Made by a program: the position numbers and the translations under genes | In this document: positions 30,146 to 40,874 of the stretch, one piece after another | Layout of the letters: every line of letters starts with the position of its first letter | How positions within the stretch are numbered: the first letter of the stretch is position 1 | The notes under the pieces: generated by a model | What the model was told of the DNA's origin: nothing | Database searches by the model: none | What the model saw: only the letters and a program-made list of their open reading frames with translations | Assembly (NCBI GenBank): GCA_028335825.1 | Contig: JAIOKI010000006.1 | Span: 62,001 to 126,000 of the forward strand | Length of the DNA stretch: 64,000 nt | Reading direction: 5' to 3' | From: Nosema muscidifuracis | Lineage: Eukaryota; Microsporidia; Nosematidae

Positions 30146-31603
30146 AAGGGTAAATAAAAAATAAATTTAACTTTCACTGGTTAATTAATCAAAAAAATAA
30201 AATAAATTTTTATTACTAATAATTTGATTTATATATATTTTTTAATATACTGTTTATTTTAATTTAATTTTTTGTTGATATGGTAAAGTTAATTGAATTC
30301 TTAAAAAATTAAATATAAAAAAGATTCATTTTTTGATAATAAATATTAAAATGTAATAAATTAATTTATTAATTAAAATTAAATTTTATTGAATAATTTG
30401 TAGTAAATATTAAAATGTAATATAATTCAATTTATTAATTAAAATTAAATATTAGAGAATCTTAATATAAAATTATCTACCTTGTTAAAATAACAATACT
30501 AAACAAGTCTTAAATATAATTTATAAATATCTTTTTTAATATTTATCATTCTACAAGTAAGTCTTTAAAGTGATCAATAATATAACAGGATACTACTGAT
30601 GGAATAAGAGAAACTTATTATTAATAAAAGTCTTTGTCTTTCTGTATGTAGAAATAACAATATTAAATATTCTTATAAAAAATTATTTATATTTTCCTGA
30701 TAAATGACGTAAATTAATTAAATATTAATTATTTGAAATATGATATTTTGGTTAAGGTAAGAGTTATCTAAGAATATACTATCGTATTTTATATAATAAA
30801 TGATAAATTATACAAGAGAATATAAATTTAAGATGAAAATATTAATTTATATAAGAAATGATAAATTATACAAGTAATGATGAATTAATACACCTGACTT
30901 CAAGATATAAAAGAATATACTAGCATTTTTTATGTTAATAAATATTTAATTTAAAATTAGATATTAATCTTGTAAAATAAATTTTTTCTTTCATTCTATG
31001 TCAGCTTATATACCGGGAATCATCTTCGTAATTACTTCTTTTTATAGAAGTAAGTAGATCGATAATAAATTAACTGAAATTCTATATTGATTTTTTTAAT
31101 AAAAGAAATTTCTTTAGCTAGTATAAATAATAAAGCAATAGGAATTCTTAAAAAAGATATAAAAATTTTCTAAAGATACTGCAATCTATAATTATAAAAC
31201 TAAGATATTAGAAGAAGATTAAAATTTACAAGATATAAAAGAAAGCTAAGGTCTTTATTTATCATAATCAAGGATAATAATAAATTTTAAATATAAATGT
31301 TTTACAACAAGTCTCACAGAAAAAGAGTAACTTAAATAATTCATTTTAAGATTAAATTAGTTTAAAATTCAAAAATAAAAAATCATCAAATATTTTCTCA
31401 CTAATTTTTTAATTAAAGAAATAAAATTAAATAAAAATTTATTTTATTTCATCTGTTTAATATGACAATATTCATTAAAAATCAGTTATATTAATAATAT
31501 ATAATAATAATACATTTACATACTTATCTTTTTAATAAATTAATTTTTATCATGTAAATTTTAATTTAATAAAATATTTGAAAAACGAGTGTTAATTAAT
31601 TTT
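30146..31603. other. Gene-free AT-rich gap
   Basis: No convincing gene. Near 30340-30450 a unit of about 75 bases (AAATATTAAAATGTAATA...TTAATTTATTAATTAAAATTAAAT) is duplicated. Bases 31000-31080 are slightly less AT-rich without an open frame. Confidence 0.45.
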
Positions 31604-32152
31604 TTAATTTTTAATTAAACATATCTTATCCTTAGTAATATTTATATCTAACTTACAAGAAAGTTTAATGTGAATGAATTTCTTATATTTCTTTGATAAT
31701 AAATGATTTCTAATCTCTACATTAATCTTTCTTAATAAGATTTCTTCTTTATAATCATAAATTAAAAAATTTGAGATTATTTCAATATAATCAGGGAATA
31801 TTAAATGAGTAGATTTATCATTCTCAAAAATAAATAATTTAGTATCAAATATTATTTGAAATACATCTTTCTTAGAATATGATGCTATTGTTTTATGACC
31901 TTTAATATTTATAGGTCTATAACGATGATTTATAATAGTAAAGCTATTAGTATCTGAGGATGGACTACATAAATTAAAATAATGGTGAATATCTTGTATA
32001 TTGAATTCTACAGAATCTTTTTCAAAATAATGACTAAATATCTTTTTAGGTATAATATCATCTAATTTATTGTCCCTACTATATATTTGATCATTATCAG
32101 TTATTTTTTTGAGTGATGATAGATAAGAAAAAGCAGGATATAAAATAAACAT
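31604..32152 (-). CDS. Unknown 182-aa protein
   Basis: The ATG follows AACCCACA, so the gene is probably real. The N-terminus (MFILYPAFSYLSSL) is mildly hydrophobic but does not make a clean signal peptide. The rest is a mixed alpha/beta sequence with HHYFNLCSPSS and NHRYRPINIKGHKT in the middle and a strand-rich end (KFIHIKLSCKLDINI). I recognise no domain. It is flanked on both sides by more than 1.3 kb of gene-poor DNA. Confidence 0.6.
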   Translation of the reverse strand: MFILYPAFSYLSSLKKITDNDQIYSRDNKLDDIIPKKIFSHYFEKDSVEFNIQDIHHYFNLCSPSSDTNSFTIINHRYRPINIKGHKTIASYSKKDVFQIIFDTKLFIFENDKSTHLIFPDYIEIISNFLIYDYKEEILLRKINVEIRNHLLSKKYKKFIHIKLSCKLDINITKDKICLIKN

Positions 32153-33468
32153 TGTGGGTTAAAAAAATAACTTTTTTTTATAAATGTTAATAAAATATGA
32201 TTATTAATTTATACATTTGAATTAACATCATAAATAATTTTTAATTTAAAATATTTTTTTAATAATTGTTGAATAAAAATACATCTATAAAATTTATAGA
32301 TAAGTAATTTTAAATTATTATTTTAAAATCTTTGAATAAAAAATTATTCAATTTTTAGGAGTTTAATATCTCATTATTTAATTTTAGATTTGTAATATAT
32401 TAATAAATAACTGATCGTTAGATTGATATTTTTGACAGCTAATATTATACTAAGTATTGCACTAAACATACTGAATAACAATATAAATATATGAGATTGT
32501 TCTAAAAAACTATTTTTATGAGCAATATATTCATTTTTTAAATATCATAAAGTTTCAGCTCTTTTATATATTGAAAAATTATCTGGTTAGATTTTCATAT
32601 TTATTTCAATAAAAAATATTTAAAAAATGAATAAATTATACGAAATCAATTTAATTTATTTTGGATTTGTAGAATTGATTTATGGATTACATTTGGAAAA
32701 AATTTTTAAATAAACAAAAATAGCCTAAAAGGTCTAGATCATAGAAAAATTAATTAAATACTTTTAGTTCATTGATAATATATTCAAAATTAGTGATCAC
32801 TTTTCTTCATATAAAACAGTAAATCATTCATTAGAATTTATAAATTCTATTAATTTATGCTATACAGATACTATTGAGAGGAATAAAAGCAGAAACATTT
32901 GCTAGTCAAAAAGCTAGAAAAAATAATAGGATGTTTTTTTGTAAAGCTTTCTTTTTAATTACTTTTTTAAATTTAAGAGGATCACTTCGAGCAAAGATCT
33001 TCTTAAGATAAATTATCCCATGTTCTTAGATGGATACATCATTAACAAAGAAATAACGTTGATTAAAATTTTTTTTAATTTATTTTTGATAAATATTTTT
33101 AAAAAATTTAATTAAATATTATTAATATAAATAAAAATAAAAATAAGCCATGAACAAATATTCAAAATCGTGATACTTCAATTATTACTAAATTATTCCA
33201 TTAAAATATCATTTTTAGAAAATTATTTAAATTTTATTCTTAGTATCACATTTTGTTTATTTCAACTGTTATAAATCTAAATTTTATCTCATTTATTATT
33301 TATTAATTTATTTCTTAAAAATTTAATCTATTTTAGATAATTAATTTAAATACAAAATAAATCTATTTTTATGGTATATTATATTAGCATTAATTAGATT
33401 TAATTTAATTCTACATGATGAGTCATTTAATATATTTTTATATATAAAGAGCCTTAAAGATATTTTTC
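32153..33468. other. Gene-free AT-rich gap
   Basis: No open frame, RNA gene or clear repeat array is supported. Simple A and T runs dominate. Confidence 0.45.
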
Positions 33469-34083
33469 ATGAAATTTCTTATAGAATTTATTATTTTTTA
33501 TATTAGTGATGTAGGATCAATCGAAACAATTAAGAGTTGTAGATCTGATTTGATAACTAATATCTACATAGATATTCCTAACCCTAATGTTAAAACAATT
33601 GAAATGGGTTTTTATAGATTCATTCAAAATGATAAATCGTTTATAAGAATAAGTCCAGAACATATAAAAGAAATAGAATCAATTAAATATAAGTTTAAAG
33701 AATTGAAAGAAGATATCAAAAAAGTAGGAACTCCTATCAAAGTTCATGAACAAGATATTATTAACAATATATTTGATACATACATAAGAATTATAAATAA
33801 TTCAATATTAGAGATGTCTTATGGAAATGGAAAAGGGTTGATATATTTTACTAAAGAATTTGCTATGAAATCTGTAAATAATGAAATTTGGATTATTTCT
33901 AGAAGAGAAGATATTTTAAAATCCTTGACAGATGATTATTTAGAAAATAGTGAAATATTAAAGATTAGGGAATCTAAAGTTATAGAGAACGAATTTTTTA
34001 CAAAAGTCGTGGATTTGTGGTTTTATATCATAAAAGGGTACTCCAATATTATTACAGATAATGAGCAAGTCTATATATATTAA
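33469..34083 (+). CDS. Secreted orphan protein
   Basis: A 204-aa protein with a signal-peptide-like N-terminus (MKFLIEFIIFYISDVGSIE). The body is Lys/Glu/Ile-rich and probably helical, with one Cys (Cys24) after the signal peptide. No domain is recognised. The start lacks CCC. It ends 21 bases from the end of the convergent Rpp30 gene, so the two transcripts very likely overlap at their 3' ends. Confidence 0.65.
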   Translation: MKFLIEFIIFYISDVGSIETIKSCRSDLITNIYIDIPNPNVKTIEMGFYRFIQNDKSFIRISPEHIKEIESIKYKFKELKEDIKKVGTPIKVHEQDIINNIFDTYIRIINNSILEMSYGNGKGLIYFTKEFAMKSVNNEIWIISRREDILKSLTDDYLENSEILKIRESKVIENEFFTKVVDLWFYIIKGYSNIITDNEQVYIY

Positions 34084-34104
34084 ATATCTTCATTTTTAAT
34101 TTAT

Positions 34105-34800
34105 CTAAAAATTACCCGTTTTCAATTTTTTAATTAAAAAATCTTCTTTAAGATTTCCCTCATTTACATCATTAAATATACAATCATTGCTCATAAATCT
34201 TTTAGAAACACAATTCTCCATTAATTTTCTACTATTATTCATAATCAACTTACATTTATCATCCCCAATATCAAATACAAGTAACATCTTTTGAATATCC
34301 AAAGGAGATTTGAGCTCAGTAGAACAAGAAGCCCCAGATCCAATGACTACGTTCCTGCACTTTGTATATTTAAGAAGAGATTTAACATTATACATCCAAA
34401 TAAGTCTATCTTTTTTATTGTACAAAGAATCAGATATATTAATTTCATAAAAAATATTAGGATTAATATTTTTAAACTTAGTGATTTTGGTAAAATCTAA
34501 TGTTACCAGATCACACATATTCTCATCAATAGGTTTATCTAAATCAGTAAGTTTTAAACATAAAATGTCGCATTTCTTGAGTAAGTGTTTGGTATTGAAG
34601 TTAGAATTATCTATAGAAACAGTAAGCTTTTTGTATATATTTTTTGTATGTAAAATGAATGGAAGAGTAAAATCTATAGGTTTGTTTATATCCTTTTGAC
34701 TAATTTGTTTGGATAAACAAAATCCTGTATACTCACTAATTTCTAAACTTGATATATCCTTTTTAGAATATTTGATATTTATATTCGTATCGTAATACAT
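34105..34800 (-). CDS. RPP1: RNase P/MRP protein subunit Rpp30/Rpp1
   Basis: A 231-aa protein, start context TTTACCCCATATATTATG. It belongs to the RNase P p30 family (a TIM-barrel related to PHP proteins). Diagnostic segments are CDLVTLDFT near residue 95, INPNIFYEINISDSLYN (compare G..FEI.YSPAL.D), LIWMYNVKSLLKYTKCRNVV, then VIGSGASCSTELKSPLDI, which matches IISSGAS....LR.P.DV almost position by position. NNSRKLMENC near the end corresponds to the NP.....R motif. It acts with Pop1 in RNase P and MRP to process pre-tRNA and pre-rRNA. The length is slightly below the human 268 aa. Confidence 0.92.
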   Translation of the reverse strand: MYYDTNINIKYSKKDISSLEISEYTGFCLSKQISQKDINKPIDFTLPFILHTKNIYKKLTVSIDNSNFNTKHLLKKCDILCLKLTDLDKPIDENMCDLVTLDFTKITKFKNINPNIFYEINISDSLYNKKDRLIWMYNVKSLLKYTKCRNVVIGSGASCSTELKSPLDIQKMLLVFDIGDDKCKLIMNNSRKLMENCVSKRFMSNDCIFNDVNEGNLKEDFLIKKLKTGNF

Positions 34801-35164
34801 AATATATGGGGTAAAAAAATTATCAAAAAATTAGATTTTATTCTTAACGTATACTAAAAAAAATAAATTGATTAATTTAAAGATAAATATTAGTTTTATA
34901 GTGCGCAACACGTCATTTTAATTTATGAATAAAATATAAATATTTAAAAGTACATTATTAATATTTAAAAATACATCTATCAATTTAATTAAACAAAAAG
35001 TGAAAGATAAATTAAATTATTATATTACTTTATCATTTGAAAATACATCTATGGATTTAATTTAGTCAGGGTGAGTAAGAATCTCTTACAAATTTAAAAA
35101 AATATAATTTGAAGTAATCTTAAGCATTTTACTTTTAAACTAAATTAACATCAAAAATATTTTA
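34801..35164. other. AT-rich spacer
   Basis: A short spacer holding the CCCC start signal of Rpp30. A loose repeat of TTTAAAAATACATCTAT(C/G)AATTTAAT occurs near 34966 and 35037. No gene. Confidence 0.5.
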
Positions 35165-35779
35165 TTATAAAATATATTCTAAAAAGTAATTAGACATAAT
35201 GTAAAAAGCAGAAACTTTTTTGTTTTTCTCTAGAATATATTTATCCTCCGACAAATTTCTTTTTATGTTCTCAGATAGATTTAATGAATTATCTGAATAG
35301 ATTTTATCAAATATTTTAATATATAAAGATATTTGACTCATTTCGTTATCCGGAAAAGTAACCTGGAAAGTATTACCTTCTTGAATAAAATCAGCAATAA
35401 AAAGTTTTCTGATATATTTTGTACTGTCAAAGAACTCATCATTTAATTTTTTAATATCAGTCTCAATTTCTAATAATTTTTTATTTATTTTGTTTTCTTT
35501 ATCAAAAACTTCACCTATATATATTTCTGTTATTTCTCTAAGATGTTTTTTCTTAGAATGGGCGAGAATCTTTAAACTATTTAATAATTCTGTAAAAACA
35601 TCTTTATCAAAATCACCTTTAAACTTTTTCATTTCTATATATGCACTTCTAAAATTAAATTTATTCTTACCAGTAACCGTTGTATAATATTTTGTAAAGT
35701 ATAAGCCAAAAGAGAAACAACTTAGAAGTAAAAAAATAAGGATTATAACTATATAAATAAAAAATCTATCTAATGACAT
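35165..35779 (-). CDS. Orphan protein with N-terminal membrane anchor
   Basis: A 204-aa protein. Residues 7-30 form a strong hydrophobic helix (FIYIVIILIFLLLSCFSFGL), too long and Leu/Ile-rich for a typical cleaved signal, so a signal anchor is likely. The rest is a Lys/Glu/Asp-rich helical domain with a probable coiled coil at about residues 92-125 (KINKKLLEIETDIKKLNDE). No family is recognised. The start has no CCC signal. Confidence 0.6.
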   Translation of the reverse strand: MSLDRFFIYIVIILIFLLLSCFSFGLYFTKYYTTVTGKNKFNFRSAYIEMKKFKGDFDKDVFTELLNSLKILAHSKKKHLREITEIYIGEVFDKENKINKKLLEIETDIKKLNDEFFDSTKYIRKLFIADFIQEGNTFQVTFPDNEMSQISLYIKIFDKIYSDNSLNLSENIKRNLSEDKYILEKNKKVSAFYIMSNYFLEYIL

Positions 35780-37156
35780 TCAGTCAATAGATTTTTTACT
35801 TTTATAAAATCAATTATTTGTACCAATAGTTTTTGTGTTATTTTCAAAACCTCCTTAAGTCTAAGATTAAGTTATTTAATTATTTAAATTATTATATATA
35901 AAATACATTACATTCCAAATTGAAAATATATTCTTATATGATAATTTAATCTCTAGTTAGTAAAAAGTAAAAAAATAAATTTTTATCTATGGAAGATGAT
36001 TCACATCTAAATATTTTTGTACAAAAGCGTTGTATCTTTGAGGATATGTTCCCTTTTTGAAAATATTATAAGATCATACCTTTTTTTAATATTGTTGACT
36101 ACTTTCATTTCTTTTTTATATATTTAGATAGCATTGTGTGAGGTTTACAAATAGTCAATTTTTTGAATATAAAATTTATTTTTAATCATATATGTAACTA
36201 TAGAAAAAAAACAAAATGTTTTTTTTTGTAATTTAATTATCAAAAAATTGGAGTTTACTTTAAATCAAATTTTATACTATAAGGTAATTAGTAAAAGTTT
36301 AAATATTTTGAAAAAAATAGATCTAATTTGTGTAAATATGCTAATGAATATGCCAAAGAATATCTCTGACAAATTTTGATAATAATAACATTTAAACATT
36401 ATAATGCGAAAGTATAATATTAAACTAAAATAACTTACTTTTTATATTAGAGTATTTTGTAAAGCCACCACGTCAATATATTAAATTAAAGACAAGTTTT
36501 GAGTAGTTATAGTTCATGAAGTCGAAGATACTTTTGTAAGCAATTTATCAAATAGGAGTCCAGTAAATAAATTTGATTATAGTTTTTGATACGTTGGAGA
36601 TTTCTGCGAATTGAAAAAATAAATAAACTAAAATATATTATTTTAGATATTTAATCATATATGGGTTTAATAATGTGAATATTTTGCCTCCTATTTCTCA
36701 TCTTTTCTTGGATTGCTAATCTCTCTGCTTTCAAGAGTTTTCTTCGGAGTAATAGGTTAGAAATTTGATTTTTTATCCAGAGATATTCTACATTTAGTAT
36801 TGTATTTAGTTGATATTTCATCCAGGTTAGAAATATCATTATTTTGTCTTCAAAGCCATATATTAGAAAGAGATTATTGGTTATTAAGTCGTTTTTTCAA
36901 AATTTCAGGATTATTGAACTAAAACTAATTATGATTATTTGACAACTCTGACTTTAAAAAGCAAGGTAATGTTAAATGTTAATATAAACCATTTTTTAAT
37001 AGTTTAAGATACTATTTTCGATTATAAATATTACTTTTGTGCAATAACTTATAATCATTGACTATTTATAAATACTCCAAGATAATTTGATATCAAATAA
37101 TTACAAACTATAAATTTTAAGAAAATAAATAAACTAAAAAATTATAATAATAAATT
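35780..37156. other. Gene-poor gap with a weak minus-strand frame
   Basis: Mostly AT-rich. A 62-codon minus-strand frame at 36651-36839 has a basic, helical end (RRKLLKAERLAIQEKMRNRR) but no start signal or known domain. Bases 36470-36850 are less AT-rich, so this may be the remains of an old gene. Confidence 0.4.
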
Positions 37157-38521
37157 TTAATTAGAATTATCTTCGTAAACAATCGCTTCAAAATAATTTG
37201 ACACTGTAGTTTTAGTAGTACACAAATGACATTTTTCTTTTAAATAGTAAAAATATTCCCCAAGCAATTCTCTTCCTATAAAGTGTCCACATGAAAGTCT
37301 AAGACAGACACTTGATTTACCCACACTGTTTTCTGATGGTTTCTTAAAGGTATAATTTTTTAAATCTACTACAGTTGTAAATTCATGTAGTTTATCTTCA
37401 GCAATATTATTATTTATTAATTTTAACATTTCTTCTGATGAATCTAATTTTTCTTTCAACGATTTTAGCTTTAAATTTAAATGAAAATACTTTTGAATAT
37501 TTTGAATTTCAATTTTATTTCTGTTTTTATCAATTTTCGTCATTTTAATTAATATTTCACAATTATAAGTCAATGAAAACAAATGTATCTGACTTAGCAA
37601 AAGATCAGTATTTTTATTATCAAAATATATTGGTTTATTCACGTATTTCTTAAAATCATTGCAAAAATTATTTATGGTATTAGTTTTTGGGAGTGTATAT
37701 AAATGTAAAGATTCAAAAAAACTTACAAGATCATCCAATGAGGTAGGAAATTTAAAGCTAATATATATTTGTTGTAGTTTATCATTTATTTTTTCTTGTC
37801 CTGAAAAAAATAAAAAAATGCTGGGCTCTTTTGAATTCATCAACTCTAAAAATTTTCTCGAATTTTCGTAATATGGTAATTCATCATATAAATTATGAAT
37901 ATTTTTATCTTTAGATAATTGGCAAAAAAATTCTGACATAAAAAGCAAATCCAATATTAAATATTTGTCAATAAGATTTTCGGTTTTAATGACTTTTCTA
38001 ACATTCAATTTAGATTTGTCATTAAAGTATTTGTATATATTGTTCAAAATTCTCTCATCGAATTTGCTATTAAACTTATAGTAAAGCTTAAGTAATAAAG
38101 TTAAACTTGGATTATCATATTTGGGATCACCAAACATTTGACCAAACTTAGATGAGAATTTTAGAATGGAATGAATCGAATTACTAAGAAGACTATTTTT
38201 ATATTCAGCTTTTTTATAAAGTATACATTCATCCATTTTAAAAGACATTAAATATAGAATTAATTCCTTACTATTATCTGATATAATGTCGTGCATATTC
38301 TCTAAAGTTTCAAATATATAATCTGTAATCATTTCTTTATTTGGATTTTTGTCTAATATATCTAAAAAAAATTCCTTATTGATAAAATCATGTTTCTTAT
38401 CTAAAATATCTTTAATAGTTTTAAATACTAAAGTGTCTATAAAAGATTTATCCTTGGAAATATTCACATTTTCCAAATTTGATGTACTACAATAAAGTAG
38501 AGTTAAGTGAAAAAATATCAT
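37157..38521 (-). CDS. Secreted orphan protein with C-terminal RING-like motif
   Basis: The start is set at 38521, where TTCCCTTATG gives the usual signal; the open frame above it depends on a TTG. The 454-aa protein begins with a signal peptide (MIFFHLTLLYCSTSN). A long helical body follows, with a predicted coiled coil at about 345-370. The end (about residues 405-440) has CLRLSCGH, then after 19 residues CHLCTTK. This is a partial RING-type zinc arrangement with spaced Cys and CGH and a last CxxC pair; the first CxxC is not clear. Large secreted families ending in RING-like modules are known in several microsporidia. Host-directed ubiquitin-ligase activity is possible but unproven. Confidence 0.65.
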   Translation of the reverse strand: MIFFHLTLLYCSTSNLENVNISKDKSFIDTLVFKTIKDILDKKHDFINKEFFLDILDKNPNKEMITDYIFETLENMHDIISDNSKELILYLMSFKMDECILYKKAEYKNSLLSNSIHSILKFSSKFGQMFGDPKYDNPSLTLLLKLYYKFNSKFDERILNNIYKYFNDKSKLNVRKVIKTENLIDKYLILDLLFMSEFFCQLSKDKNIHNLYDELPYYENSRKFLELMNSKEPSIFLFFSGQEKINDKLQQIYISFKFPTSLDDLVSFFESLHLYTLPKTNTINNFCNDFKKYVNKPIYFDNKNTDLLLSQIHLFSLTYNCEILIKMTKIDKNRNKIEIQNIQKYFHLNLKLKSLKEKLDSSEEMLKLINNNIAEDKLHEFTTVVDLKNYTFKKPSENSVGKSSVCLRLSCGHFIGRELLGEYFYYLKEKCHLCTTKTTVSNYFEAIVYEDNSN

Positions 38522-39764
38522 AAGGGAATTATACAAAAGTTTTATTTATATTAAAAAGATAAATTAAAAATTTTATATTTTAATCTAAATTATTAATCAC
38601 GTAAAATATTATACACTCATAGTTACTCAGTTAAAATTTCAAACATATCATAAATTTTAATTAATTTATCAGATCAACTATTATATTGTTATTTTATTCA
38701 AATTCAGCTATATTTTAAACTTATTAATTTATATATTTTATTAAAATTTTTATGTTTTGTTTTTAAATTTTTTTAATATCATATAATTTAATTTAATGAG
38801 TTACTTGTTTCTACTTAGAATCGTTCAATAGTCAGATTGATATCCTTTGGCAGGTCTAGCCCTTCACAGTTCTTGTTTACTGTGGTATTTTTACTGCTCA
38901 TAAGCTCAATTATTACTTTTGGCTCGTCCCCTGTTAATTTCATATAACAGATTAAAAAATATTATTTTTTCAATTTAATTGATAAAGATACTGAATAACG
39001 TTTAATTAATGTTCTTCATATATAAATCTATTATTTATGCGAAGAAATCAAAGCGAAATAGTTGAAAATGACATTTAATAATATATAAGAATAATAGTAG
39101 AGAAAATTAGATGATTGTAGAATTAGAGAAAACAATGAAATGTTACTTATTAGCATTTTACTAGTAAATGTTCAAAATAGCAGACTAAAAATTTTGTCTT
39201 TTTTAATGACATGAAATAATTTAATAAATAAGCATGTAAGTATTTTTAATTTATCTATAGCAATACTGACATACATTTTATCAAAGTATTCAACACCATT
39301 CTTTAAAATATTTCTTTTGAACATAAACGATAACACATGGAAGAAAGATCTGATATTAAGGATGTTGGTGTAATTGCGAGCATAATGTGTTTAAATGTAG
39401 ATGAGAATTAAAGCTCACGTATTAAATTTTGCTTAAACAAATAATTAGCTTCAAAGAAATTAAAAGTTAAAGAGTATAAAATTTTATCATAAATTTATAA
39501 ACAAATTAAGTTAAGTTTTTTAATTCTTAATTAAAGCAATACTAATATCTCACATTACTACATAAGATGATAATGTACTGAGTTTAAAAACATTACAAGA
39601 TTATATAATTGAATTGAAGTTTTACTTAGTTAAGAATGCATTATTTTTCTGAAACATCTTTTTTAATTATAATATAAAAAATTTAGAAATATTGACTAAC
39701 CTGAAAAAGATTTTAAATGTAAGGAAATAACATTAATAACATAAAAAAATTAGTTGTTAATATT
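38522..39764. other. Gene-free gap with a GC-rich island
   Basis: Mostly AT-rich. Bases about 38815-38945 rise to about 38% G+C and are listed separately. A few short frames near 39340-39400 are not convincing. Confidence 0.45.
38815..38945 (-). other. GC-rich island, possible small RNA or tiny gene
   Basis: Bases 38821-38940 contain 46 G or C in 120 (38%), about twice the window average and closest to the tRNA in composition. On the minus strand a 42-codon frame runs from an ATG at about 38944 to a stop near 38818, reading MKLTGDEPKVIIELM at its start. It has no CCC signal. The minus strand also holds a 6-bp hairpin CACAGT...ACTGTG near 38870-38890. It could be a structured RNA (snRNA, RNase P/MRP RNA, snoRNA) or a relic of a conserved gene. 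I matched it to no known RNA. Confidence 0.35.
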
Positions 39765-40874
39765 TTAATCTATAGATAAATCTATATAACCACTTTCAAT
39801 AAGCATATTATTATTCAAAATCTTAATTTTTATACGTTTATCTGATAATTTAAGAATTTCAGATGCTTTTATAATTATATTTAACAAATTATCAAGGTAA
39901 GAATAAATGAACGTAGAGATTTGAACTTGAGATTCAGTAAAAATAAAAATTTCTTCGTATTTTAAATCTACTAAATTATTACATTTGAGTTTGAAATTGT
40001 AAGAAATCGATCCTTTTAATTTTAAAGGTGACTTTGAAATATCAACAACATTAAATTTCTGAGTTGAATCCTGTAAATAATTAATTATATTTAACACATC
40101 CATTATTAATAATCTTTTTTGAACTAAAAATTCAATATTATTATCTGTTATATCTTTTGTATAAATATTATTAGCATGTTTTTCCACAAATAATAAGATT
40201 AATCTATTTATTTGATTAGGAAAATTATAAATGTTCTTTGTTTTAAGGACATACAATTTAGTAAAAAATAATTTGATTAATTTAATATTGTTATTGAAGA
40301 ATAATAAAACAAAATGTTGACTATTAAATAAATCTTGTTTTGTTTTTAACTGTTCAATAATTTTTTGTAAGTTACCATCACTTTCATTAAATTCAGACAT
40401 ATTGGATTTAATAGTAAGTAAGTTCAATAAATGTGTATAATAACTTTTTTCATCACAATCACCAATTGGCATACTAATTTCAGTTCCTTCATAACTTGAT
40501 AATTTTAGATACATTATAGGAAACATGTATGTATATTTGGTATTTTCAGTTAAATTATATGTGTATTGAAAGATACATGGCAATCTTGTATTATTCTCAA
40601 ATACTTGTTTTTCAAAATGAATATATCTTTTCATTAAAATTCTATTCTGACTTATATAGCTTCTACAAGTTATAAATGCTCCAACACCTTTATTATTAGC
40701 TAAATCATTGACTTTAAGATCTATATTAAAAGTATTAAGTTTCTTGTATAGATTAAATTTTTCATCTATATCTAAATCAAAACTAAACATCTTTGTACAA
40801 ATTAATTTTATATTTTTATATTCTAGAGTATATAAGAACAAAAGATAAAGAAAAATCAGACACATTCTATACAT
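39765..40874 (-). CDS. Secreted orphan protein
   Basis: A 369-aa protein, start context GCCCTTATG. The N-terminus (MYRMCLIFLYLLFLYTLEYK) is a clear signal peptide. Four Cys lie in the first half (CTKMF, CRSYI, CIFQY, GDCDEK), which could form disulphides in an exported protein. The rest is Leu/Ile/Lys/Asn-rich and mixed in predicted structure, ending in strands (IKIKILNNNMLIESGYIDL). No family is recognised. Confidence 0.7.
   Translation of the reverse strand: MYRMCLIFLYLLFLYTLEYKNIKLICTKMFSFDLDIDEKFNLYKKLNTFNIDLKVNDLANNKGVGAFITCRSYISQNRILMKRYIHFEKQVFENNTRLPCIFQYTYNLTENTKYTYMFPIMYLKLSSYEGTEISMPIGDCDEKSYYTHLLNLLTIKSNMSEFNESDGNLQKIIEQLKTKQDLFNSQHFVLLFFNNNIKLIKLFFTKLYVLKTKNIYNFPNQINRLILLFVEKHANNIYTKDITDNNIEFLVQKRLLIMDVLNIINYLQDSTQKFNVVDISKSPLKLKGSISYNFKLKCNNLVDLKYEEIFIFTESQVQISTFIYSYLDNLLNIIIKASEILKLSDKRIKIKILNNNMLIESGYIDLSID

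Noticed and set aside
36651-36839. 62-codon minus-strand frame with a basic helical end
   Set aside because: No start signal and no recognisable domain; kept only as a possible relic in the gap description.
38818-38944. 42-codon frame read as an Sm/LSm protein
   Set aside because: The loose VIIEL...GLD match has two insertions against Sm motif 1 and there is no motif 2; kept only as a GC-rich island.
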